NCBI GenBank assembly: GCA_004380135.1 | Contig: QXCR01000028.1 | Span: 62,001-126,000 of the forward strand | Reading direction: 5' to 3' | DNA length: 64,000 nt | Source: Stemphylium vesicarium | Lineage: Eukaryota > Ascomycota > Dothideomycetes > Pleosporales > Pleosporaceae | In this document: piece after piece, positions 34,476-44,800 of the stretch | Layout of the letters: every line of letters starts with the position of its first letter | Position numbering within the stretch: the stretch's first letter is position 1 | Position numbers and translations under genes: made by a program | The notes under the pieces: model-generated | Seen by the model: only the letters and a program-made list of their open reading frames with translations | What the model was told of the DNA's origin: nothing | Databases searched by the model: none

Positions 34476-35946
34476 GAAGGATAACGAAGAGGGGAGAATT
34501 TCGATGATGATGGATACTTATACATGAGAGGTGTTGGGCCTGTTGTAGATGGGATGGTTAGAATTCGCTTAGATGGCCCGAGTCGCGACATTATTGTACA
34601 GGGAGAATGAGATACCCAAATCATGACCACTTTTATCCTTGCTTAAGACTGCATAGACAAAACTCAAGCAAACATTGGAATGAGGCCACAAAGCTTTATT
34701 TTGTGCGTTGCACTCTTTGTAGATGCACATGGGTAGAAAATGCACTCGGGCATGTCAAACATGACACAGCACAAGGGCGTACATGACATGTCAAGCCGCG
34801 CCACGCTGCCCACCACGCCCTTTGAACATGCACAAGTGTCAAAATCACCCTGGTTGTATACTTGATTTGGTAGTTTTGCTGCAATGCCGTTGAGGACTGT
34901 GAAAAGGGCGTACTGGCGGTGCGCGTATGTCGTGTGCACATGTATGCATGTATGTATGTATATGGACATGGCAAGTGGGGCAAGATGTACTAGCTATAAT
35001 GAGAGCGCGTCTTTTGCTCATTATTCCAGTCGTGAAAGAGCTGGAGTCCTACACGATACTCTGAGTTTAGCTATTTAGTGTTGTTGGATTACCTGCGATG
35101 GTCGAGTTAGGCGTTGGAGGGAAGAGGACCTCGGGAGGGAACTGTGAAGGGGATGGGGAAGAAAGAGTATGAGGGTAGTGCTTGTTATATGGATTGGCTG
35201 ACAGGTTAAAAGTACAAGCGGTGTTTGCGGTTCATTCAAGTAAATTGGCGATATTAGTCGCGAGTAGACAGACGTTGTAGGGTCAAAACAGATGGACCAA
35301 GGATATGTCTGCAGACGCCTTGACAACGTCCAGATAATTGCCAAGTTGCTTGTCCTGCCCTTCTTTAGTGACAAGCAGGACTGTCGACCGATGAGATGGT
35401 TGACTGTCGGGCCCAGCTTGTTGTCTACAGTTAGCCTTACGCATCGCTTTGCTCAGCGACTGCCTCTGACCTTGGTGTCGCATGGCACTGGCACTTGGAA
35501 TTACTAAACGAAGACCAAGTTGAGGGGTACGCGGACGACGCGACGCAGAGCATGTAAAGCGCGAATCACATGAAGGTAGCGTGGACGGCAACTTTATATT
35601 GAGTAATCGCGTCAAAAGGCGTTGTAATCATGGAGCAGTGAAGTCTGCCTGATGCGCATCGGAGCGGCTGGCCCTCATAGCCAATAAGCGGTTACCGAGA
35701 AGTGATTACACGCTGGACCTCGGCATCTTCCCCAGATATTTTTGGCGGCAGCTCCACCCAGACGGAGTGCTGCGCGGAGGCGGCTAGCTCATATTGTAGA
35801 CCGAGGCCAGAGGTCTTGAGACCCGCAGAATGAAGTGAATCCCTTGCCGCCGCTTCTCCCTTCTTGAAGCTGTCAACTTCTCTCTCCCTTGCCTCGAATC
35901 GCCCCCCTTCCTCACCCCCTGCCGCATTCCTCATATCCCGCCCACC
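34476..35946. other. Intergenic region, about 1.5 kb
   Basis: No gene is supported. A short ATGTATGTATGTATATGG-type run lies near 34944-34965. The 3' part is CT-rich before the start of the cytochrome b5 fusion gene (about 35880-35945), consistent with a fungal promoter and 5' UTR. Confidence 0.5.
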
Positions 35947-37614
35947 ATGCCTCACGCCTCCCTTACGCGCGAATCGGTCGCTTCGCACAACACGTCGGAG
36001 GATCTCTGGTGCATAATCGACCACAAAGTCTACGACCTCAGCGACTTTGTTGACGCGCATCCTGGTGGCTCAGTCGTCCTCGAACAGGTAGCTGGTACAG
36101 ATGCGACGACAGCCTTCTATAACCTCCACCGACAAGAGGTGCTGGAGAAGTATAGCGAGCTGTGCATCGGCACCCTTGAGGGCGAGAAGTCAGAGGTCAT
36201 TGTCCAGAAGCCAGGCGACCTAAGCCCCGTACCGTACGCCGAACCTCTATGGCTGCGCCCCCAGTTCAAGAGCCCGTATTTCAAGGACAGCCATCGCGCA
36301 CTGCAAAAAGAGATCCGCAAGTTTGTCGACACGCACGTCACACCCGAGGCGCAACAGAAGGAGAAGGATGGCACATACATCAGCCAGGAGCTCATTGATA
36401 AAATGGCCGCCAACGACATGCTGGCCATGCGTTTGGGACCTGGAAAGCATCTCCATGGCAAGAACCTGTTGGGCGTTGTCAAGGGCGAGGAGTTTGACTA
36501 CCTCCATGACCTTGTCCAGGCACAAGAGGGTGTTCGCGCAAACGCGCGAGGCTTCCAGGACGGCAACATGGCGGGCATGACCATCAGTTTGACCGCCGTG
36601 TTGCAGTGGATGCCCGAGTCGGAACTCAAGACCAAAGTTGTCAACGAGACGCTGAGTGGCAAGAAGAAGATGTGTCTAGCCATTACCGAGGCGTTTGCTG
36701 GATCAGATGTCGCTGGCATCAGGACCACTGCAACGCTAACACCCGATGGCAAGCACTACATCGTCCGGGGTACCAAGAAGTGGATCACCAACGGCATGTT
36801 CAGCGACTACTTCGTCGTCGGCTGCAAGACTGATAAGGGCTTCTCTGTCTTGTTGATTGAGCGCGATGAGAATGTCGAGACCAAGCTTATCAAGACAAGC
36901 TACTCGACAACTGCTGGAACTGCATACGTGGAATTCAACGATGCCAAGGTTCCCGTAAACCACCTGCTCGGCGAGGAACACAAGGGCTTTGTTGTTATCA
37001 TGAGCAACTTCAACCACGAGCGCTTTATGATGGCCTGTGCCGTTATCCGGCAATCACGCACCGTTGTCGAGGAGTGTCTCAAATGGTGCAACCAGCGCAT
37101 CGTTTTTGGCAAAAAACTAATTGAGCAACCAGCCATTCGTCAAAAGTAAGTATGACCACTAAAGATAGAATGCTCTGTCCTACTAGTGCATCCCGTCGGA
37201 TGAGACCTTGCGCCGAGGACGCCCTCGCACAGGAGTATGCGAAACTTATTGAGGATAATCACTAACACCATGTCCAGGCTTGCAAAGATGATCTCACACG
37301 TCGAGGCCAACCAGGCGTGGTTAGAATCCATCGCCTTCCAGATGACACACATGTCGTACGCGCAGCAATCCAAGCTGCTCGGCGGGCCCATTGGTCTGCT
37401 CAAGTCGTACGCCACACGTTCTGCGCACGAGATCGCCGACGAGGCCGTCAACATCTTCGGAGGCAGAGGGCTGACACAAAGTGGTATGGGACGGGTGATT
37501 GAGCAATTCCATCGCACGTACAAGTTTGATGCTATTCTGGGAGGAACCGAAGAGATCCTCGGCGATCTGGGTGTCCGACAGGCGATGAAGAACTTCCCCA
37601 AGAGCATGTTGTAA
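35947..37614 (+). CDS. Cytochrome b5 - acyl-CoA dehydrogenase fusion protein
   Basis: Exons 35947-37145 and 37278-37614 encode 511 residues. Residues 1 to about 80 are a cytochrome b5 domain with DAHPGGSVVL; the haem ligands are His38 and His61 (YNLHRQEV). Residues from about 105 form an acyl-CoA dehydrogenase: an N-terminal helical domain, the FAD/substrate beta-barrel (CLAITEAFAGSDVAGI, GTKKWITNG), and the C-terminal helical domain with EAVNIFGGRGLTQ and ILGGTEEILGDLG. FAD-dependent alpha,beta-dehydrogenation of a CoA thioester is expected, with the b5 domain a plausible built-in electron acceptor. No targeting sequence is obvious. The 132-bp intron is long for this window. Similar fusions are known in filamentous fungi, but the substrate is not established here. 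Confidence 0.93.
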
Positions 37615-39195
37615 ACCGTGGTCGGAAGCATGTAGGATATTAGCGTACCACGAATTGAACCGTAGTGGCACCTGTCAGCCCCAAGTGTCAGTAGGCAAAC
37701 CTTGATGTTGTGGCGAAAAGCAGCGTAGAAGGCTTCTAGAAACATTGGTAATATTGCAGGGCGGGGATAATGTATGATTGTGCGGGGAACGCCCTTGTCT
37801 GGCAGCAGTTTGAGCAGGCCAGGCGGATGAGTGTACGGTTCGATGGTGGTGTGTTCCAGTACCAAGGTTTGACCGCGCACCGATCCAAGCGGCAGTTGCA
37901 CAGACGATGGATTGGTGACGGATGACGACATTGCTTCTGGGAGATGTGACGGTGAGTCCGAATCTACTCCGGCGCATTAGGCGTCGTGCATATCTCGGGG
38001 TGCGGAGAAAGAAGGGTCGACGATAAGAGCACAATTCGATAGCGAGTGTACAACAACCAAGATGCATGCACCACCACGACTCCTCAACACCAGCATTAAG
38101 CATTGAACTAGTTTACAACGATGGTCGCACACACACTCACACACGGTGATGGCTGGCACCCCATGCTGCACAGTCCACCAATCGCAAACACTGGCGCAGG
38201 CCGATTAAAGCGCCTTATCCGGCGCGAAAAGCTGTCGTCCACGTGTTAGGCGCCTCGATGCGGCAACAAGCGAGGACCTGGTATGCAGGCTGCATGAGAC
38301 GCGATCTAGATTGGATGTCACAAGTAGCAGACCAGACACGAGTGAGGCAGGCCGGCGAAACGTGTCACATGCAGAGGGCAAGTCGAGCGAGGGATGGATG
38401 AGTTGTACGCATCTGCACGCGTGCTGGCCTCGTACATGCGAGGATGCCATTGATGCTGCATAGTTGCTGCTGTATGCTGTTGAGAATGAGTTGATGAGGT
38501 GATTCGAGTTGTAGTCGTCAATGGGGCGCGTTCAAGTTGTTGTTCCTGAGCATGGCCTGGGCGTCTAGCCAATGATGCAGGGCATATGGAATAGTATGGA
38601 ACATGGTGGGCTAGGGGCACCGCCCTGCGCCTGGGAGGCAAAGAGGCGCTGCGAACGCATGTCGGCTCGAGTCGTGTGCAGCAGTGGCATCGGACCAAGG
38701 CACCAGTGGCAGCATGGGCTTTTGCATTGTCATTCGGCGACCTGGCCTTGACCCCTTCGCTCGCCTTTCTTTAAGAAGCCCGTCTGCGTCACCTTTACCT
38801 ACTTGATCCTCCATCCATTACTACCGCCCGTATCCTTACCGACGAACCGCCGTCCAGACACTGTCATTCACCTGCCCTTTGACGAAGCCTCCCGAAGCCA
38901 ATACCCTCTTAGTCACGCTACCTGCTTTATAAAGTCCCTGGGCCCGTTTCGCCTTTCTGCTCTTTCACTCTATCTCTCTCTCTCTCTCCGCATCTGTCAA
39001 GCACGCGACCTACCTACTATCTACCTAACTACCTACCTACCTGCCTACCACCACCTTCCACTATCTCCGACAACTAGCCGATCAACTCGCCGCGCGCGCG
39101 TCATCACCAGTTACCGACTACATCATCCACCCGCCCTCGCCATCTCCACCTCCACCTCCACCTCAAGCACCACAGCTCTCTACGCAACCGCCACC
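37615..39195. other. Intergenic region with microsatellite-rich promoter of the UBL-AN1 gene
   Basis: No gene is firmly supported. A minus-strand frame starting at 37931 (263 codons) has a coding-like first 80 codons but then runs antisense through the acyl-CoA dehydrogenase exon. The last 400 bp are CT-rich, with a CTCTCTCTCTCTC run near 38980-38995 and ACCT repeats near 39020-39045, and form the likely promoter and 5' UTR of the next gene. Confidence 0.5.
38967..39050. repeat. CT and ACCT/CCTA microsatellites
   Basis: A TATCTCTCTCTCTCTCTC tract is followed by CTACCTACCTACCTGCCTACC-like units just upstream of the ATG at 39196. They lie in the presumed 5' UTR or promoter. Confidence 0.8.
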
Positions 39196-39836
39196 ATGCG
39201 CCGCTCCTCCAGCATCAGCAGCATGAGCTCTTGCAGCTCCGAATCCGAAGAGACGATGCAGATCTTCGTCAAGACCGTATCCGGCAACAACAGTAAGTAC
39301 AATCCATCACGCTGGGGTTCCGAGGCTCGGAACTGAGGCGGCGCGCGCGCACTGTGTCAAACAGCAGCAACAGCAACTACCTTCCAAAACAAAGAAACTA
39401 ACACTATGTGCCTACAGCAATCCCCCTCACAATCCCCTCAAATACCTCAATAAGCACGCTGCGCTCCCTCCTCGCCCTGCGCACCAACCTGCCCACACCC
39501 GACGATCTGCGCATAGTGCACGCCGGCAAGCACCTCTCGTCGCCCTCGACCAGCCTAGCCGACTACGCCATCGGCGCCAACTCGACGCTGCACCTAGCTC
39601 TGCCTCTGCGCGGCGGCATGCCCCCGAAGAAGATTCGCTGCTCCTTCAAGGACTGCAAGGACCGCGCTCAACCCATTGTCGGCGACTGCGGCTTCTGCAA
39701 TGGCCACCACTGCAGTAAGCACCGCATGCTGGAGGACCACAAGTGTGAGGGCCTTGAGGATTGCAAGAAGGAGAGCCATAATCGCAATGCGGATAAGCTG
39801 AATAGCGAGCGCACTGTTGCTATCAAGGGTGTGTAG
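39196..39836 (+). CDS. Ubiquitin-like domain fused to AN1-type zinc finger
   Basis: Exons 39196-39292 and 39418-39836, with a 125-bp intron, encode 171 residues. The start has a perfect GCCACCATG context. Residues 1-20 are a Ser-rich leader. A ubiquitin-like domain spans about 21-99: it opens MQIFVKTVSG like ubiquitin itself and closes LPLRGG. A complete AN1 zinc finger follows at once: C-x4-C, CGFC, CNGHHC, then SKH, RMLEDH and KC, in the standard C/H order. AN1 proteins bind ubiquitin, Cdc48 or proteasome components under proteotoxic stress; that role is inferred. The junction, RGG followed by MPPKK, resembles ubiquitin-ribosomal protein precursors and raises the possibility of proteolytic processing. 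Confidence 0.92.
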
Positions 39837-41269
39837 ATGCGTGTTGGAGGTTGAAGGCGTAGGCCTGATACCGATAATGTCTTTACACCCTTTTTGAGCG
39901 ATTTGGTTGCTTGCCTTGAAATGTCGGCATCATCATCTGCAGCTCTTTCCTTTTTTTGTCTTTGCTTATCCACAATCACGCGGCGGTGTTTTACACATGA
40001 AGTTGGCGAGGGCGTCTTTTGATCTTTCTCCTCATCCCATCTTCGACATATATTCTCCACTCGGGGGAAGTCTACTTTGGGACCTGAATTTCCTGGAGCA
40101 TGGCGTTTTCTTTCATCGATCGTGGAGCCTTGCCTTTCTCTGTCGAGCGACCTTTGCGCCTTGCGGACACTCTGTTAGCTAGATGTTAATGATCACACAC
40201 AAACCCATTCATACTTGAATCTCTGTTCATTTCTGAGTGATAACATGCTCTTTGACTTGTTGAGTCGTCGTCGTGTGCTGCACTGCGCTGTGCTGTTCTA
40301 CGTTATACTATGCTGCACTGCACTGCACTGTGCAATGCCCTTGCCAACCCAGGATAATAGCATGCAATGCAATATGGTCTAGTGAATTGACGTGATAGAG
40401 CATGACGTGTCACTAGATATTAGATTGGTACGTATGCGTATGCTTGTCAAAGGCCGACCGGTGGTAGACGTGGCTTTCCGCGCGTTCTTTTCTTTTTCTC
40501 ATGCGCTGCATAAGATAACAATGAGTTTTATACTTGCCCACGCATGCGGGTATTGGGGATGTGGGGTGTGTTGTGAAGGAAAGTAATGCACCTTTTTTTT
40601 TCCCCGCGGGGGGAATTGGTTTGCATTGGATAGGTTAGCGTTAGTTGTCCTTGATTTGTGCGCTTTTGGTTGCATTACCTAGCTTCTTATCTCCATCTAC
40701 CCATACTTCAGTCATACTTCGTCTCGTGTATCCATGCATACGTATATACCTCTCGTCCCTACCCTCCTCCCGACAGAGAATAACTAGGTAGAGACGAAAG
40801 AGGCACGGGAGTGTGTATGCTATTTCAGCGGTTCAGAGCAAGGAGAAGGAAGAGAAGAGGGGGTGAGGGGGTGAAGGGGTGAGGGGGTTTGATGGAAACG
40901 GTGGGAGCGTAAATGCAAATAATGTGTTTTTCCTTGATCTTTACAGATGGATAGTTGGAAAAGCTACCTCTTGTGGTGGTCATGCGTAGGCGTGAGACTT
41001 TGAAATGTTGGGGTTAAGTTACTGCCCGTCTCCTTCCTACCTGTCCTTTGTAGACCTGAGAAGTGTTTAGGTAGTAGACCTATCTTAACACGGTTAAGTA
41101 AGTGGTAAAGATGTACTAATATTAACCATCTTTCGAACCAGTTTGGTTGTGTTCGCGTAAGGCAGATTTATCCACGAACATTCATTGTGTTATATTACCT
41201 AGCAATTGTGTCAAAGATGTTGGGTATAATACCTTTACCACTTTACTAATACTGTTGCAACTCTACTAC

Positions 41270-41640
41270 GTTGTGAAATCTGCCGCTGCGGTATTGAAGT
41301 CACTGATAGAAAAGGAATAAAAAGAAGTACTAGTATTGAGAGTGGCGCACTTCAGCAAAGTGGGGTTTTGGAGTTTGCGTGGCTGGGAATGAATAGATTG
41401 TATCTCTTTGTTAGAGTTGACAGCAATCAAGTCAATCAAATATGGAGCTCGGGGGCTGGCTTGATTGACTTGATTGGCTTGATGAGCTATGAGAGCGTGT
41501 TTGATTGATTGCCTGACCTGCTGAACCCAGAAAGCGTAATTGGTTTGTTCCTTGATTAACGTCCTTGTAGTTACAGCACCGACGAGATTGCTTGATTGAA
41601 TTATGTTTTTCTCCGACGACGACGGCGGGACTTGATTCAA
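41270..41640 (-). repeat. Dispersed repeat fragment, copy 2, possible transposon remnant
   Basis: Positions 41270-41316 match 9489-9535. On the minus strand an open frame of about 120 codons without an ATG start runs from about 41640 and ends ISDFNTAAADFTT before a TAG stop. It includes EQTNYAFWVQQVRQ, which faintly recalls the start of Copia-type Gag proteins, but this is not enough for a class call. Surrounding DNA is rich in TTGATT motifs. Confidence 0.45.
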
Positions 41641-41842
41641 GCTTGATTGGTTGATACTAACTCTGCTCTTAGTCGTCTATTACAAGATAGGAGAGACAGG
41701 GAATGATTGTTGTGGTAGTTAACGGTTATTGAACAAAAGATCAAAGACGTCAGAAGGCATCTATACAGATCTGGAAATAATTAAGTTAATTAAACATGAA
41801 GCACGTAATTGACTTGATTGAGTTTTCCTCGTTGCTGTGATT

Positions 41843-41896
41843 GATGAGACTGATGAGACTGATGAGACTGATGAGACTGATGAGACTGATGAGATT
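41843..41896. repeat. 9-bp GATGAGACT tandem repeat, six units
   Basis: Five perfect copies of GATGAGACT are followed by one diverged unit, GATGAGATT. It lies in a gene-poor stretch and shows no sign of translation. Confidence 0.9.
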
Positions 41897-44800
41897 GAGA
41901 CTAAAGATTGACTGATTCGTGCCAACTCTGTATCTATCTAAGGCGTGGAACAGCATAGGTATAAGTTGCTATGAGGGTTGGGAAGTAAGAACGGACGAGG
42001 GGAAAGGGCTGAAGATGGCGATCAAGCATAGAAGAAGTGTACCGTAGAAATGTAGCCTGCGGACTTATTCTCACATCCGGTCTGGAAAAGAAGCCGCACC
42101 AGCGCCCCTTTGAGAGCTCTGATAGCCATACCCCTATTGCTATGTATACTTTTACTACACCATCATATTTTGCTCACTTGGCCGTTGTCGCATAGTTTGT
42201 CACGCCACTCCTACTCTAGTACCTTTGCACAATAGAAACAGTGTCATTGTAAATCAGGAGATGCTTTTGTAGCATAGAGAGCGCAGTGGACATCAAGCGT
42301 AAGCAGTCGCAGATTGACTAATATAGACACGAGTAACGCAGCGAGAAATCTATACAAGAGGATATGGCAGTATGTATAGAATTGCTAATGTGTGTGATTC
42401 TCTATTTGAACGCTGCGCATATTGCATGTGCAACGAGGCTTGGGAGCTCCGTCCATATAGAGGCTCGGCGAATGATTTGAGTTTGCATCGTAATCGGTAC
42501 ACCAAGAACGGTAATCTTTGTGATAATTTCGGATATACGGCATATGCAAAGCAGCGAGTAGAACAAAAGCAACAAGAAAGTAGAGACTATATAGCCTCAT
42601 AATGGAGATCTCACTGGAACCTCCGCGAGTGGTCATCATCCTTGGCCTTGGTCTGCTTAGCTGTGCCTCTGGCTGAGAATTGCATCGGAAACCCTATCAA
42701 GAACCCTATCGGAAATGTCTCATCTCCATATCGTACGATAAACGTCACTCATCGACCGAATAGCAATCGATGAACGCTTCTTGGTAGATATCTTATCCTT
42801 TGTAGTGGAGAACTGTCAATATTCTAGACACCGGTTCCGCTCAGCTTGCGTGTGGCTATGTTGTGACGCGCGTACAGTCTGCGGGCTGCGCGGCGAAATC
42901 TTCCTCACCTAGCAATCTCAGGATGACAAATTATGTTGAGTTGCAAGTGCATTTTTCATTATTTCGCATCGATTGCGCTATAGCATTGTTTAGCGCTGGG
43001 GATGTTCGCTCTCATGTCGTGAATGCATGATTACTGACAAATTGCCCGAGTACGTACCCACGCGAAAGAGAGGCGCGACTGAATATGGATGTTTTTCCTG
43101 GGAGAATTGATGGAAGAAAGACATGGAGATGAAATGTTAGAGACGAGGTGTTTGCTGATCTGCCGGCGGCCGCAAGTGAGTACATCAGTTCGGCCGTTTT
43201 TCCGTGCTGATCAAAGAAAATCAGCGGACGAACCTTTGCCTTGGGCGATTGTCCTCGCGAGCCGAATCCCCGAATGCTTGTTCGGCGACGACGGTGCAAG
43301 ACCCCAATTTCCTTTTCTCGGGCTTATCTCTCTTGCGCGGATGTGTTGGAAGGGGCGCTCGGGTGGCCACATGGCTGCGCACGTGCAGCAAGCCCGTTAC
43401 TCTGACATTGCTAGCAGCCTGAGGCAATGCGAAAACCTAGTGGTGGGTTTCAACGCCCAACGTGAGAGTATAATGCCCTGCGCTTATGCTCGTGCGTATC
43501 TCACCGTGACATGGTGTTTTGTCGAGGGTGAAACACCCTTTCACATGCGCGACTCGGCACACAACGCCATGGGCAAGTATTGGGCCCTCCGCTCCGCCTA
43601 CACTCAGCGCGTGTTTGGTTATAGCGACCTCATTCGTCTTGGTTGTCCGTCACCGTCGTCTGGGTTGTCGCGCCGAGGCCTGTCAGTTGTCCCAGTCTCC
43701 GGGTCGAAACGCCATGGAAAATCCGGCCTTATTATGCCTTGTCCTCAACGCAGAGGGATCGGAGACAGGAATTGCATTGGAGCCCGCTCGACTAGAGCCT
43801 GTGGTTCCGCCTCCGCTCCGCCCTTGGGGGTTTCGCTTCGAATCTGCGACTTCGTGGGTGCGGGATCGCGCGTCGGAGATGGATCTCGAAGTGGCCTGAT
43901 CTTGACACACAGAAACTGCATGCAGCCCCAAGAGGTCGCGTCTTGTCGTTCCTTGTGGCGTTCCGCTCGTATTTGCTTGTTTGTACCACTGCGCGATTGG
44001 TAAGTACTGAGATAAAGTTTCAAGGGCCCTGTCGAGATCTGTTCAGAGGGGCGGAATGACATACTTCTCGGGTTGGTGTTTTTTGTTTTTGGTACTGCGC
44101 TTGGCACGAACTTGCGCAGCGGCGGAAGCTTCGAGAGGTTCGTCTACTGATCAACAAACTCATCAACGGGAGATTGACCGGCAGTAATATCTTCTAGTGC
44201 ATTCAACAGGTAAACTTAATTGCTGATGGGTAGGAGAACTCTGACTCGCGCCCATCGCCAATTTCCGGACAGACTTCGGAAGAGTGCAGTTCCGCAAACC
44301 ATCTCGCAGCAGTGACCTAACGATAGGGCCTTGTCATGGACGCTGACAAACTCTCCATCACGGCTGTGTATACAGCTACCTAGCGATCGATCAAGGAGAC
44401 AGAGTCTTACACTTTTATCCCCGACTATCTGCCCGTGAATGAAGCTGCAACTAAGTTGCGGACCGGACGAAACACGAAGTTCACTCATAGACACATTGAG
44501 CAGGACAGGGTGCTCGGGCCCAGAGGGACACCTGCCACCCGCCTGTCACTTCCATCCGAGATAGCACCTTGTTTTCATGCTTATTTGGAAAGTTCCACAA
44601 GATGCTTGTTACTCCATCTCTCTGACGTGGGCTGCCAGAGGAACCTGTCAAATAACACTGACGCCTCACCCGCCGAACTGAGCAGGTCACCCTGAATAGA
44701 CTCTTTCTTGAGAATCGAGGCCTGAACAAGCGGAGAATAGCGCGATAAAATTGCCGCACCATCTGCCTAATGCTGCATGCAGACCGCACGATGATATCCA

